In this document: positions 15,131-24,480 of the stretch, in pieces | How the letters are laid out: every line of letters starts with the position of its first letter | Position numbering within the stretch: position 1 is the stretch's first letter | NCBI RefSeq assembly: GCF_022049065.2 | Contig: NZ_CP095743.1 | Coordinates: 387,001-451,000 of the forward strand | Reading direction: 5' to 3' | DNA length: 64,000 nt | DNA from: Niallia sp. Man26 | Lineage (GTDB): Bacteria; Bacillota; Bacilli; Bacillales; Cytobacillaceae | Notes under the pieces: model-generated | What the model saw: the letters and a program-made list of their open reading frames with translations, nothing else | The model's database searches: none | Told to the model about the DNA's origin: nothing | Program-made: the position numbers and the translations under genes

Positions 15131-15158
15131 AAACATTATTTAATTGGAGGGTTTAACT

Positions 15159-15587
15159 ATGTCAGAAACATTGTTCACTACATCTGTAAAAGCGGTTGGC
15201 GGAAGAGAAGGAAGAGTAGAATCAGAGGATTATGTCATTCAATTAGAAACAGCAATGCCTGGCACACCAAGAGCAAAACAGCTTGAGGATGCAACTAACC
15301 CAGAGCAGCTGTTTGCAGCAGGCTATGCAGCTTGTTTCGATGGAGCTCTTCAGATGATCGCAGGAAAAGAACGTGTGAAATTTGAATCAGAAGTGACAGC
15401 AAGTGTCAGCCTTATAAAAGATCCAACAGACCAAGGTTTTAAACTTGGTGTTAAATTGTCTGTCAAAGGTACTGGCGTAGATAAAGCTACTTTAGAAGAT
15501 CTTGTTCATAAAGCACATAATTTCTGCCCATACTCTAAAGCAACTAGAGGCAATATTGACGTTACACTTGAAGTTATTGCTGCATAA
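15159..15587 (+). CDS. ohrA: Ohr: organic hydroperoxide resistance peroxidase (OsmC family)
   Basis: A 142-residue Ohr enzyme that reduces organic hydroperoxides through two cysteines with a lipoyl or thiol donor. The two catalytic Cys are C59 in AAGYAACFDGAL and C126 in NFCPYSKATRGN, both in canonical context. It starts at ATG 15159 with GGAGGG at 15146-15151; the in-frame TTG at 15144 overlaps that site. The upstream operators and the convergent ohrR gene give the classical peroxide-sensing arrangement. Confidence 0.96.
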   Translation: MSETLFTTSVKAVGGREGRVESEDYVIQLETAMPGTPRAKQLEDATNPEQLFAAGYAACFDGALQMIAGKERVKFESEVTASVSLIKDPTDQGFKLGVKLSVKGTGVDKATLEDLVHKAHNFCPYSKATRGNIDVTLEVIAA

Positions 15588-15598
15588 TAAATCAAAAA

Positions 15599-15627
15599 AC
15601 CATCGCCTACATGTGATGGTTTTTTTA
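15599..15627 (+). terminator. Terminator of ohrA
   Basis: ACCATC and GATGGT form a stem around a 10-nt loop, followed by seven Ts and preceded by an A run. Confidence 0.85.
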
Positions 15628-15632
15628 TACCT

Positions 15633-15668
15633 AAAAAGAAGCGCCTTTTTAAAGACGCTTCTTTTTTA
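15633..15668. terminator. Bidirectional terminator between ohrA and ohrR
   Basis: AAGAAGCG-C and G-CGCTTCTT arms are flanked by A and T runs. It mainly serves the convergent ohrR gene and overlaps its stop codon by a few bases. Confidence 0.8.
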
Positions 15669-16103
15669 TTTGGCAAGCTGCTGTAAAAGATGAGCCAGGG
15701 AATTTTTTAACTGACTAAATTCCTGTGGTTCTTTATTAGAAAGCTTGAATATTTCTGCTGGAATGCAGGCTGCTTTTTCTTTAAGGCTTTTGCCTTGTTC
15801 TGTTAACGATACCATAACAGAGCGCTCGTCTTCTTGGGAACGTTCCCTCTTGATAAGACCGTTCTGTTCCATCCGTTTTAACATTGGAGTTAATGTGCCT
15901 GAATCAAGGTACAGCTCTTCTCCCATGCTTTTCACACTTAGCACCTCATGCTCCCATAATAACAGTAGAACTAAATATTGAGGATAAGTCACATCAAGAT
16001 CCTCAAGCAAAGTTTTGTATTTTTTAGTCATTTCTCTTGAACTGGCGTAAAGCAAAAAACAGAGCTGATTTTCCAGTTTAAGCATATCTATTTCATTTGC
16101 CAT
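15666..16103 (-). CDS. ohrR: OhrR: MarR-family organic peroxide sensor/repressor
   Basis: A 145-residue winged-helix MarR protein. The sensing cysteine C15 lies in LENQLCFLLYASSR, the exact context of the one-Cys B. subtilis OhrR; no other Cys pair near the C-terminus suggests a two-Cys type. The DNA-binding segment LDSGTLTPMLKRMEQNGLIKRERSQEDERS is typical. When oxidised by organic peroxide it leaves the ohrA operator. It is convergent with ohrA rather than divergent. GGTGA precedes the ATG. Confidence 0.95.
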   Translation of the reverse strand: MANEIDMLKLENQLCFLLYASSREMTKKYKTLLEDLDVTYPQYLVLLLLWEHEVLSVKSMGEELYLDSGTLTPMLKRMEQNGLIKRERSQEDERSVMVSLTEQGKSLKEKAACIPAEIFKLSNKEPQEFSQLKNSLAHLLQQLAK

Positions 16104-16308
16104 TGTAGTTCACCAACTTTAAAGTATCTTAATAATATTACTATTGTAATCCAATTATAGCTTTTTTCCTAATGAAGTAAATTGGGGCAGCCTTATAAAG
16201 GCAAGATTTTTGGAAGGATAACAAATACTTCATTGTTCTTGTTGCCTTAATAGAGGCTTGTTTGATATCATCAGATTATTGCATGGAACGTACTTGGAGG
16301 TGACAATT

Positions 16309-16599
16309 ATGTCAAGGATTACAAAAGAAGAAGTAAAGCATGTTGCAAACCTTGCGAGGCTTGCGATTACAGAAGATGAAGCTGAAAAATTTCAGAAACA
16401 GCTTGATGCAATCATTTCATTTGCTGAGCAGTTGAATGAGCTGGATACAGAAGGTGTTGTACCAACATCCCATGTGCTCGATACGAAAAACGTATTGCGT
16501 GAAGATGTTGCAGGAAAAGGCCTGCCAATCGAGGATGTCCTGCGAAATGCTCCAGAGCATCAGGACGGCCAGATCAAGGTGCCATCAATTATTGAGTAA
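16309..16599 (+). CDS. gatC: GatC: Asp/Glu-tRNA amidotransferase subunit C
   Basis: A 96-residue small subunit that holds GatA and GatB together in the amidotransferase that makes Gln-tRNA(Gln) and Asn-tRNA(Asn). The opening [17 protein letters not shown] and the PTSHVLD...LREDV motif are diagnostic. The frame is open from 16258, but ATG 16309 with TTGGAGGTGA at 16294-16303 is the family start. It is first in gatC-gatA-gatB. Confidence 0.97.
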   Translation: MSRITKEEVKHVANLARLAITEDEAEKFQKQLDAIISFAEQLNELDTEGVVPTSHVLDTKNVLREDVAGKGLPIEDVLRNAPEHQDGQIKVPSIIE

Positions 16600-16611
16600 G
16601 GAGGGAAGAGG

Positions 16612-18069
16612 ATGAGCTTATTTGATCAAAAAGCGGCAGATTTACAAGAAATGCTGCTTAAAAAAGAACTTTCTGTTACAGATTTGGTGCAGGAAGCATA
16701 CACGAGAATTAAGGACGTAGATGAAAAAGTACAAGCCTTTATGACATTAGATGAGGAAAATGCCTTTAATCAGGCGAAGCAGCTTGATGCAAGATTGGCT
16801 ACAGGTGAAACGACAGGTCCACTGTTCGGTTTGCCAATCGGGATAAAGGATAATATTGTCACTAAGGATTTAAGAACAACATGTTCTAGCCGCATATTGG
16901 AGAACTTCCAGCCAATCTACAATGCGACAGTTATGGAGAAATTACATAATGCAGGCACGATTACAATCGGGAAGCTGAATATGGATGAGTTCGCGATGGG
17001 GTCATCAACAGAAAACTCCTATTATATGAACACAAAGAACCCTTGGAGTTTAGATAGAGTGCCAGGTGGTTCATCAGGCGGATCAGCAGCTGCAGTTGCT
17101 GCAGGAGAAGTTCTGTTTTCACTTGGATCTGACACAGGCGGCTCTATCAGACAGCCGGCTGCCTATTGCGGAGTTGTCGGCTTAAAGCCTACATACGGAC
17201 GTATTTCACGTTTTGGTCTTGTGGCATTTGCGTCTTCTTTAGACCAAATCGGACCGATTACAAGAACAGTTGAAGACAATGCCTTCTTGCTGAAAGCTAT
17301 TTCAGGAGTAGATCCGATGGACAGCACATCAGCAAATGTGGCAGTTCCGGACTTTACGAAGAGCTTAACAGGTGATATTAAGAACTTGAAAATCGCAGTG
17401 CCAAAAGAATACTTAGGCGAAGGTGTAAGCGAGGAAGTGCGTCAATCTGTGCTTGATGCTCTTAAGGTGTTAGAAAAGCTTGGAGCAACATGGGAAGAAG
17501 TATCATTGCCACACAGCAAATATGCGTTGGCAACTTATTATCTGCTGTCTTCTTCAGAGGCTTCTGCTAACTTGTCCCGCTTTGACGGAATCCGCTACGG
17601 CTACCGTGCAGAAGATGCAGGAAGCTTAATTGAACTCTATAAAAAGACTAGGGCAGAAGGCTTCGGAGATGAAGTGAAACGCAGAATCATGCTTGGAACT
17701 TTTGCATTGAGCTCTGGTTATTATGATGCTTACTATAAAAAAGCACAAAAAGTCCGCACACTTATTAAGAAGGACTTTGAGGATGTATTTGAGAAATACG
17801 ATGTAATCGTAGGACCTACAACCCCAACACCAGCATTCAAAATCGGTGAAAATGTGAATGATCCATTGACGATGTATGCAAATGACATTCTGACAATTCC
17901 AGTAAACCTTGCTGGAGTGCCTGGAATCTCTGTTCCTTGCGGATTCACAAACGGATTGCCGCTTGGCTTGCAAATTATCGGTAAGCACTTTGATGAAGAA
18001 ACTGTTTATAAAGTGGCATATGCATTTGAACAAGCAACGGACTATCATAAGCAAAAACCAACGCTGTAA
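16612..18069 (+). CDS. gatA: GatA: Asp/Glu-tRNA amidotransferase subunit A (amidase)
   Basis: A 485-residue amidase that releases ammonia from glutamine. The Ser-cis-Ser-Lys triad is present: Lys in PIGIKDN (residue 79), the first Ser in [12 protein letters not shown] and the nucleophile Ser in [30 protein letters not shown] follows as usual. It begins 12 bp after gatC with GGAGGG upstream, and gatB follows 12 bp later, so one operon. Confidence 0.98.
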   Translation: MSLFDQKAADLQEMLLKKELSVTDLVQEAYTRIKDVDEKVQAFMTLDEENAFNQAKQLDARLATGETTGPLFGLPIGIKDNIVTKDLRTTCSSRILENFQPIYNATVMEKLHNAGTITIGKLNMDEFAMGSSTENSYYMNTKNPWSLDRVPGGSSGGSAAAVAAGEVLFSLGSDTGGSIRQPAAYCGVVGLKPTYGRISRFGLVAFASSLDQIGPITRTVEDNAFLLKAISGVDPMDSTSANVAVPDFTKSLTGDIKNLKIAVPKEYLGEGVSEEVRQSVLDALKVLEKLGATWEEVSLPHSKYALATYYLLSSSEASANLSRFDGIRYGYRAEDAGSLIELYKKTRAEGFGDEVKRRIMLGTFALSSGYYDAYYKKAQKVRTLIKKDFEDVFEKYDVIVGPTTPTPAFKIGENVNDPLTMYANDILTIPVNLAGVPGISVPCGFTNGLPLGLQIIGKHFDEETVYKVAYAFEQATDYHKQKPTL

Positions 18070-18081
18070 GGGGTGAAATAA

Positions 18082-19509
18082 ATGGAATTTGAAACAGTCA
18101 TAGGACTTGAAGTCCATGTGGAATTAAAAACAGAATCGAAGATATTTTCTGCAAGCCCGAACCATTTTGGGGCTGCACCAAATACAAATACGACAGTTGT
18201 CGATTTAGGTTATCCAGGCGTATTGCCGGTCTTGAACAAAAAAGCTGTCGATTACGGTATGAAAGCGTCAATGGCATTGAACTGCCAAATTGCAACAGAA
18301 ACAAAGTTTGACCGTAAAAACTATTTCTATCCAGATAATCCGAAAGCATATCAAATTTCTCAGTTTGATAAACCAATCGGTGAGCATGGCTATATCGATA
18401 TAGAAGTGGACGGTTATAAGAAAAGAATCGGAATCACACGTGTTCATATGGAAGAGGATGCTGGAAAGCTGAACCATGGTGACGGTTATTCTCTAGTCGA
18501 CTTTAACCGCCAAGGAACACCTTTGATTGAGATTGTTTCAGAGCCTGATATCAGAACACCAAACGAAGCATATGCATACCTGGAAAAACTGAAATCAATC
18601 ATCCAGTATACTGGAGTATCTGACTGTAAGATGGAAGAAGGCTCTTTACGCTGTGATGCGAATATTTCCATTCGCCCTGTTGGACAAGAAGAATTCGGAA
18701 CAAAAACAGAATTGAAGAACTTAAATTCATTTAACTTTGTTAGAAAAGGTCTTGAATACGAGGAAAAGCGTCAGCGTGAAGTTGTTCTTGGCGGCGGTGT
18801 GATAGAGCAGGAAACACGTCGTTATGATGAAGCAGCAAATACAACAATATTGATGCGTGTTAAGGAAGGTTCAGATGATTATCGATATTTCCCAGAGCCA
18901 GACTTAATGGACCTATATATCGATGAAGATTGGAAAGCTAGAATTCGTGCGGAAATTCCAGAGCTTCCTGATGCTCGTCAGAAGAGATATGTAGAAGAAT
19001 TAGGCTTGCCTGAATACGATGCTAATGTATTGACTGTTACGAAAGAAATGGCAGATTTCTTTGAAGCGACAGTAAATGCTAAAGCAGATCCTAAGCTTGC
19101 CTCTAACTGGATTATGGGTGATGTATCAGCATACTTGAATGCAGAAGGAAAAGAGCTGGCAGATGTTGCACTGACTCCAGAGAGTCTTGCAAGCATGATT
19201 AAACTCATTGAAGATGGGACAATCTCCAGCAAAATTGCTAAGCAAGTGTTCAAAGAGCTGATTGAAAACGGCGGCGACGCAGAACAAATCGTTAAAGATA
19301 AAGGATTAGTGCAAATTTCGGATGAAGGAGCTCTCCTTCAGGTGATTTCCGAAGCATTGGACAATAATCCGCAATCAATTGATGACTTCAAGAACGGCAA
19401 ACAAAAGGCTGTCGGCTTCCTTGTTGGTCAAATCATGAAAGCAACAAAAGGACAGGCTAACCCGCAAATGGTCAACAAGCTGCTTGTTCAAGAAATAAAC
19501 AAAAGATAA
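18082..19509 (+). CDS. gatB: GatB: Asp/Glu-tRNA amidotransferase subunit B
   Basis: A 475-residue kinase/tRNA-binding subunit. It has the EVHVEL opening, [42 protein letters not shown] and [14 protein letters not shown] blocks around the magnesium/ATP site, then the helical and YqeY-like C-terminal domain that grips the tRNA ([13 protein letters not shown]). The operon ends in the terminator at 19516. Confidence 0.98.
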   Translation: MEFETVIGLEVHVELKTESKIFSASPNHFGAAPNTNTTVVDLGYPGVLPVLNKKAVDYGMKASMALNCQIATETKFDRKNYFYPDNPKAYQISQFDKPIGEHGYIDIEVDGYKKRIGITRVHMEEDAGKLNHGDGYSLVDFNRQGTPLIEIVSEPDIRTPNEAYAYLEKLKSIIQYTGVSDCKMEEGSLRCDANISIRPVGQEEFGTKTELKNLNSFNFVRKGLEYEEKRQREVVLGGGVIEQETRRYDEAANTTILMRVKEGSDDYRYFPEPDLMDLYIDEDWKARIRAEIPELPDARQKRYVEELGLPEYDANVLTVTKEMADFFEATVNAKADPKLASNWIMGDVSAYLNAEGKELADVALTPESLASMIKLIEDGTISSKIAKQVFKELIENGGDAEQIVKDKGLVQISDEGALLQVISEALDNNPQSIDDFKNGKQKAVGFLVGQIMKATKGQANPQMVNKLLVQEINKR

Positions 19510-19515
19510 TGTAGA

Positions 19516-19546
19516 AAAACCAAGAGCTAACTGCTCTTGGTTTTTT
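19516..19546 (+). terminator. Terminator of gatCAB
   Basis: The stem CCAAGAGC/GCTCTTGG with loop TAACT is flanked by As and followed by six Ts. Confidence 0.92.
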
Positions 19547-19642
19547 CATTTATTTCGACATTTTCTCTGCATATTTCCCAGGAAAAGTGTTCTCTTGGCA
19601 ATTTTCGAACTTTTTTTGCAAAGCTTGTCCTAATGAAGATAC

Positions 19643-20260
19643 TTAGCTAATCTTTTTCGGTCCGATGCGGTCTTTTTTTATTGTTTTATCATTTATTTTC
19701 GGTTCAGTGTGATTAAAGAAATTAATAATATTGGATCTGTGCAAGTATATAAGCAGTAAAAGATAGATGATAAATATAAGTTCATGTTCTAAAGTAGCAT
19801 CGAATAGGGCATACAGCAATATCGTAATTCCGACAGATATGCTGCCGAGGAATACATATTTAGTTATCCAGATAACAGCGATAAATGTTAAGTAGACAAC
19901 CAAGAACATAACAGGATTTGCGACAATCAGCATACCTGCTGTAGTGGCGATGGCCTTTCCGCCACGGAAGCCTGCGAACACAGGGAAACAATGGCCGATT
20001 ACAGCCGCCAAACCTGTGTAAATCGGATCGATATCCTGGTGCAATAAAATTGGAAGAGCTGCAGCTAGTGCACCCTTGCCGATATCGAAGATGAGTACGG
20101 CGAGACCAGCTTTTTTCCCAAGAACGCGAATAGAGTTCGTTGCTCCTGGATTAAAGCTGCCGTGCTTTCTTATATCGATACCAAAAAACATCTTACCTAT
20201 TATAATGGCAGCTGGAATAGATCCTATTAAATATGCGATTAATATCGTATACAAAAGCAT
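19643..20260 (-). CDS. plsY: PlsY-family glycerol-3-phosphate acyltransferase, variant motif
   Basis: A 205-residue integral membrane protein with five to six hydrophobic spans. It carries the PlsY signatures YLIGSIPAA, HGS-N-GATN and GHCFPVFAGFRGGKAIAT, so it should move an acyl group from acyl phosphate to glycerol-3-phosphate. The first active-site loop reads HGSFNPGATN, where most PlsY proteins have GSGN; the Gly-to-Phe change is unusual and suggests a paralogous branch. The C-terminal tail is longer and more basic than in B. subtilis PlsY. ATG 20260 sits very close to AAAGGAGA; the in-frame TTG two codons on has better spacing. Confidence 0.88.
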   Translation of the reverse strand: MLLYTILIAYLIGSIPAAIIIGKMFFGIDIRKHGSFNPGATNSIRVLGKKAGLAVLIFDIGKGALAAALPILLHQDIDPIYTGLAAVIGHCFPVFAGFRGGKAIATTAGMLIVANPVMFLVVYLTFIAVIWITKYVFLGSISVGITILLYALFDATLEHELIFIIYLLLLIYLHRSNIINFFNHTEPKINDKTIKKDRIGPKKIS

Positions 20261-20359
20261 TCTCCTTTGACGGTATGATAAATATTCCCATTTCCTATGT
20301 TAGTATATGCAAGCAGAAAAGTATACTTGTTCCTGAATAACATGATTTTAAAAAAACGG

Positions 20360-20393
20360 CAAAAAAGCCGCCAATTTTAATTGATAGGCGGCT
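20360..20393 (-). terminator. Terminator of the large membrane protein gene
   Basis: On the minus strand AGCCGCC...GGCGGCT (14-nt loop) is followed by TTTTTTGCCGTTTTTTT. Confidence 0.85.
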
Positions 20394-20410
20394 CTTGTGA
20401 CAAATATAGT

Positions 20411-22087
20411 CTATTCAAATCCTGCCATGACAAGTTCTTGGACACTGACAACAACCTCTTCTGTATCCATATATTTCACAGAAACATTCATCCCTTTTTC
20501 TAGGAAGATGCTGTAAGGGAAATCATTAGATGACACTTGGAATATTCGTTTATCTTTATCTACCATAAAGCGGACGACAGTGCTGCCTTCCATTTCTGAT
20601 TTATAGACATTGCTGATTGTCCCTTGTAATTCCTTCATATCAGCCAAATCGGTAGGAACTGTGTTATCGTCCTTTAGCAATGTAGCAATTGCATATTTAT
20701 AATCATTAAATAGCTTTGATTTTTCATTGCTGTAGCTGTAAACCTTCTCATCCTTGGCGTTGACAAGAACAATTTGCCTCAGCACGTTGTTGCTGTCCAT
20801 CAAAGGAACTACCCATGTAAACTGGCCATAGATCGTATAAAGTATAGGCGTGCCAGCTTCATATTTTTCCGCTCTGAATGTCTTTTCCGCCACATTGATG
20901 GCAGACTTTCCATTTAACGATCCATTTGCATTCTCATAGAATGTGAGCTTGCCATCTCTGGCATTTATGAGAGAGTAGCCGACCATGCTGCCGCTGTCTG
21001 ATTTAGGACGAGTGAAATCTGTAAACCAGTTTAACGCAAGATCCTTATTGAACACTCCGTTCACTTCATCTATGTCTTCCCATTCTGTTGGCACCTTTAT
21101 ATCTTCTTTAGAGAAAATAGTATTCCAGAAGCCATGCACATATTTTCCATACCATTCATTCCAATCTTCCGCTACACTTGTTGGGATGACATGATCGATA
21201 AATGCAGGAATCTCGTTCATCTTATAATCTTTTATTTCCCCGCTTTCTGGGTCAATAATATAAATGCCCTTTACATCGACAATTTCCCTAAATTTATTGT
21301 AGTCCCCATATGGAACAACATAATAGGGCTTATCATTATCATCGGGTTCAAAGCTTGCTTCGAGCAGGACAGAGTCCTTGTGTTTTTTTCTTACAAGACG
21401 CTTTAAGTCTTCGTTGAAATAGGCAGATGGAACATAAGTCATTTCTGATTTTACTAAAACGGCATCTTTATTTTCATCCTCTGCACTCATTTTAACGAAT
21501 CCAGGAACAGGCACATCTTTCATCCATTTAAAGAAGCCTGTGTATTCAATGGGCGTTACCCAATAAAGATGATCGTCGATTTTTTGCAAAGTAGATTCCC
21601 CGAGGTCATAGTAGGAGGCATGTGACAGCTCCCCAAGCTTTTTTTCACTTCGATACCTTGCGTATTTTTCCGGAACCACAGCAATATGCTGTTCATCTGT
21701 AGATTCTTCTTGCTCTTTGGCAACAGTGGCCTTTGCTGCTACAAAATCATACTTATCATTAGCTATTGTCAAAGGATAAACAAATTGGAAGTAAGCACTT
21801 GCGACCAGCATGGCAATCCCGAGAAAGCTTGTGTAATAAAATCCTTTTGCTTTCCGATAAATGATGTCAGCCAAAAAGAACAGCGCTAAATAAAATAAGC
21901 TAAACTTAATTGCAGCCTGCACAGAATAATCGATAAGCTGGAAATAAGTTAAAATAAAGATGATAATCGCTCCAAGTATGACGCGCAGAAGCTGTGTGTA
22001 TAAAAAAACTTTACTGCGATAATAAGCTTTCCAAACAATTGGATTAAGCGTTAACGCGAGCAATGATAATAAATATATCATTAACAT
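20411..22087 (-). CDS. Large membrane-anchored protein of unknown function
   Basis: I do not recognise this 558-residue protein. It begins with about four membrane spans in the first 110 residues (MLMIYLLSLLALTLNPIV, then LLRVILGAIIIFILTYF, a third and a fourth), followed by a large polar domain of about 440 residues, probably outside the cell. That domain contains YYVVPYGDYNK, GIYIIDPESGEIKDY and a later LINARDGKL strand that loosely recalls PepSY-like repeats; this is only an impression. The frame is open to 22147, but ATG 22087 has AAGGAGG at the right distance and lies downstream of an ECF-type promoter (22120-22146). It is divergent from the ECF sigma operon and may belong to its regulon. 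Confidence 0.8.
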   Translation of the reverse strand: MLMIYLLSLLALTLNPIVWKAYYRSKVFLYTQLLRVILGAIIIFILTYFQLIDYSVQAAIKFSLFYLALFFLADIIYRKAKGFYYTSFLGIAMLVASAYFQFVYPLTIANDKYDFVAAKATVAKEQEESTDEQHIAVVPEKYARYRSEKKLGELSHASYYDLGESTLQKIDDHLYWVTPIEYTGFFKWMKDVPVPGFVKMSAEDENKDAVLVKSEMTYVPSAYFNEDLKRLVRKKHKDSVLLEASFEPDDNDKPYYVVPYGDYNKFREIVDVKGIYIIDPESGEIKDYKMNEIPAFIDHVIPTSVAEDWNEWYGKYVHGFWNTIFSKEDIKVPTEWEDIDEVNGVFNKDLALNWFTDFTRPKSDSGSMVGYSLINARDGKLTFYENANGSLNGKSAINVAEKTFRAEKYEAGTPILYTIYGQFTWVVPLMDSNNVLRQIVLVNAKDEKVYSYSNEKSKLFNDYKYAIATLLKDDNTVPTDLADMKELQGTISNVYKSEMEGSTVVRFMVDKDKRIFQVSSNDFPYSIFLEKGMNVSVKYMDTEEVVVSVQELVMAGFE

Positions 22088-22119
22088 AAACCTCCTTATG
22101 ATAATTGCTTCCATTGTAA

Positions 22120-22146
22120 TACGGAATGTTCCCCATAATAGTTTCA
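22120..22146 (-). promoter_or_regulatory. Candidate ECF-sigma promoter for the large membrane protein
   Basis: On the minus strand TGAAAC (22146-22141), a 17-nt spacer and CGTA (22123-22120) match the ECF consensus of SigW/SigM-type promoters (TGAAAC, 16-17 nt, CGTA/CGTC). A start near 22112 leaves a leader of about 25 nt before ATG 22087. The promoter rules out the upstream in-frame start at 22147. Confidence 0.6.
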
Positions 22147-22257
22147 TAAATCATTCCTAACTTAATCCGACAAAAAACATCTTTATAAGATCAGAAAAAT
22201 GTTACTATAAAAAAGTATGACTCGCTGGAAAGCTTATTAATTGAAAAAAATATAACA

Positions 22258-22288
22258 TTGGTGTAGGGGTTGAGCATTTTATAACGTC
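22258..22288 (+). promoter_or_regulatory. Possible promoter of the ECF sigma operon
   Basis: TTGGTG, a 16-nt spacer and TATAAC (22280-22285) could be a weak SigA promoter. The overlapping CGTCTA (22285-22290) looks like an ECF -10, but I find no matching TGAAAC/TGTAAC at the correct distance. Whether the operon is autoregulated therefore stays open. Confidence 0.3.
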
Positions 22289-22300
22289 TATTATGTGAAC

Positions 22301-22864
22301 ATGTTTAGAAGGGGGGAGAGAATAATAGCAGATCAAGAGTTGATTGAGTTAGTCAAACTTGGAGATGATGATGCATTTAGACAGCTCGTCGAGAAGTATC
22401 GCCAAGATGTATTTCGCACAATTTACAGCATCCTGAAGGATCAGAAGGAAGCTGAAGATGCTGCACAGGAAGTATTCCTTAAAATTTATTACTCTCTCCC
22501 TAAATATGAAAACCAAGGATTTAAGACTTGGATAACGAGAATTGCTGTCAATCATTCGATTGATGTTAAGCGAAAACAGCAAAGAAGAAAAGAGGACATT
22601 ACAGAACAAATCGAGCTGGATACAGGAAAAAAAGACAATGTAGTAGCAGAAGTGCTCATTAGGCAGCAGCGCAAGCTGTTAAGAGAAAAGCTCAACGATA
22701 TTCCAGATAACTACCGTGATGTTATTTATGGCTACTATATTGCGGAAAAGAGCTATCAGCAATTGGCAGAAGAGCAAAATGTTCAAGTCAAAACAATTGA
22801 AACAAAACTGTACCGGGCAAGAATCTGGTTGAAGAAGCATTGGAAGGAGGAGGATTTCTTATGA
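22301..22864 (+). CDS. ECF-family RNA polymerase sigma factor
   Basis: A group 4 sigma factor of about 180-188 residues. Region 2 runs from QELIELVKLGDDDAFRQLVEKY through EDAAQEVFLKIYYSLPKYE and FKTWITRIAVNHSID; region 4 includes NYRDVIYGYYIAEKSYQQLAEEQ and VKTIETKLYRARIWLKK. The start is odd. ATG 22301 and GTG 22295 have no ribosome site, while AGGGGGGAG at 22310-22317 lies within the frame, 7 nt before an ATA codon (22325) at the point where homologues usually begin (xADQELIELV). The stop overlaps the anti-sigma start as ATGA. I cannot assign it to a named Bacillus ECF factor; it is closest in layout to SigYlaC/SigM-type systems. Confidence 0.9.
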   Translation: MFRRGERIIADQELIELVKLGDDDAFRQLVEKYRQDVFRTIYSILKDQKEAEDAAQEVFLKIYYSLPKYENQGFKTWITRIAVNHSIDVKRKQQRRKEDITEQIELDTGKKDNVVAEVLIRQQRKLLREKLNDIPDNYRDVIYGYYIAEKSYQQLAEEQNVQVKTIETKLYRARIWLKKHWKEEDFL

Positions 22865-23349
22865 TAACACACTATTCTTTTGAACAATGGCTAGAGTATG
22901 CAAAGGATGAACTGGACGAGGGTAATCGTTCACAAATGGAAGACCATCTATATGGATGTGATCATTGTCTTGATTTGTATGTCCAAGCAGTAGAAGCACA
23001 AGAACAGGAACTACCGTCTATTTCGGATGTGGAAGGCTTCACAGATCAAATCATGCAAAAAATTACACAGGAACAGGCAGAATTAATGGATATACCTGTT
23101 GTAAAACCGAAAAAGAAAAAATCATTCTATCAATCCTCTATCTTTCACTACGCAATTGCGGCCAGCATTACACTAGTTTTGATGACGACTGGAGTTTTCC
23201 AATCGATTATCAAACATACTGAAAGCATTCAGAAGGCAGAAATGCCAATGAAACAGGAAGAGGTAAAAGTAGGCTTTGTTGATAAAACATTTTCTTGGCT
23301 AAATACATTTGATGGGAGTATGAGTATGAAGGAGGAAAAGAAAAAATGA
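22861..23349 (+). CDS. Zinc-binding (ZAS) membrane anti-sigma factor
   Basis: A 162-residue anti-sigma factor. The zinc motif H29-x3-C33-x2-C36 (EDHLYGCDHC) lies in the N-terminal cytoplasmic domain, which should bind the cognate sigma factor. A single membrane span follows a Lys-rich stretch (about residues 95-113, AIAASITLVLMTTGVF), leaving a short outer tail that could be the sensor part or protease target. ATG 22861 overlaps the sigma stop codon and has AAGGAGGAGG at 22844-22853; the in-frame TTG at 22840 is too early. The overlap suggests translational coupling, which keeps sigma and anti-sigma in balance. Confidence 0.92.
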   Translation: MITHYSFEQWLEYAKDELDEGNRSQMEDHLYGCDHCLDLYVQAVEAQEQELPSISDVEGFTDQIMQKITQEQAELMDIPVVKPKKKKSFYQSSIFHYAIAASITLVLMTTGVFQSIIKHTESIQKAEMPMKQEEVKVGFVDKTFSWLNTFDGSMSMKEEKKK

Positions 23350-24437
23350 AAAACCCGTTTGCCGCATTTATATTAGCTTTCTTTCCGGGAGGCGGACTAT
23401 TTTACATTGGAAACCGGATAAGAGGGTCCTTGTATGGAGCAGCTGTATTCGGACTGGCTGTATTCTCGATATTTCTGTTTAGCATGTCTGGATATATGGA
23501 TGGGGTTGTTGCAGCCGTTATTTTTATTGGCTTTCTCATCTATTGCATAAGCATTTTGGACACTTATATTACAGCTAGCCGCTATTTTAAAAGACAGGTT
23601 CTCCCAAGCAGTCAGACAGGTGATGGAACGGAGAGAACAGTGCTTGTAAATACAATAGAATCACAGCGTTTTTACACCATTGTTTTATCCTTTGTGCCTG
23701 GTTTAGGACATATTCAATTAGGATTGATGTACCGAGGGATAACACTATTGTCCACTTTCTTAGGGCTGATTATCATGGTGCTGTTTGTTTCCATATTGAC
23801 AGGTGCAGGAGAGTTTCTGCTGTTTCTTGCTATCCTGCCGGTCATTTGGGTATATGGATTTTTTGATGTGATGCAGCAGTTTACCAAAAAGCAAAATGGA
23901 GAGGAATTGGTTGACCAGACGATTTTCCAAGACTTTGAAAAAAATCGTGAAGACGGAAAGAAAAGCAAAATCATTGCCACTTTTTTATCCATTTTTCCAG
24001 GAGCCGGCCATCTTTATTTAGGGTTGCAGCAAAGGGGGCTGCAGCTGATGGCAGCATTCCTGTTTGCAATCTTTTTAATCAATGAGCTTTACTTAGGGAT
24101 TTTCCTATTTCTAATTCCGATTATTTGGTTCTACAGCTTTTTCGATGGACTCCAAAAAGCATCTAAAATAGGAGAAGTGGAGCTGGAAGATACACCTGTT
24201 ATCGCCTATTTGACCAATTATCAAAAATGGGTTGGAGTTGGACTTCTTCTTGTAGGCTTCTATTACATGATCGTTAATATCCTGCTTCCTGCCTTTTCTT
24301 CAAGGCTGAAGGTATGGCTTGGAATTGATTTGCAATTCTTGTTCTATCATTATTTCCAGACAGGAGTAGTCTGCATCATTCTTATTCTAGGCGGATTGCG
24401 GGTGCTTGTCGGCAATAAGAAAAATACAGACAAATAA
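23346..24437 (+). CDS. Membrane protein with three TM2-like repeats
   Basis: A 363-residue polytopic protein without an assigned function. It is built from three copies of one unit: a proline-glycine turn followed by Arg-Gly, then two hydrophobic spans. The turns are FFPGGGLFYIGNRIRG (residues 12-27), FVPGLGHIQLGLMYRG (116-131) and IFPGAGHLYLGLQQRG (216-231). The second and third units end in YGFFDVMQQ and YSFFDGLQK; the first ends in a related ILDTY. This resembles the TM2 domain repeated three times. It starts ATGA on the anti-sigma stop with AAGGAGG upstream, so it is co-translated with the sigma/anti-sigma pair. A final hydrophobic span pair closes the protein. Confidence 0.85.
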   Translation: MKNPFAAFILAFFPGGGLFYIGNRIRGSLYGAAVFGLAVFSIFLFSMSGYMDGVVAAVIFIGFLIYCISILDTYITASRYFKRQVLPSSQTGDGTERTVLVNTIESQRFYTIVLSFVPGLGHIQLGLMYRGITLLSTFLGLIIMVLFVSILTGAGEFLLFLAILPVIWVYGFFDVMQQFTKKQNGEELVDQTIFQDFEKNREDGKKSKIIATFLSIFPGAGHLYLGLQQRGLQLMAAFLFAIFLINELYLGIFLFLIPIIWFYSFFDGLQKASKIGEVELEDTPVIAYLTNYQKWVGVGLLLVGFYYMIVNILLPAFSSRLKVWLGIDLQFLFYHYFQTGVVCIILILGGLRVLVGNKKNTDK

Positions 24438-24480
24438 GCAGTCAGCAAAAAAAGATTGCATAAAGGGGGAGAAGCACGGA

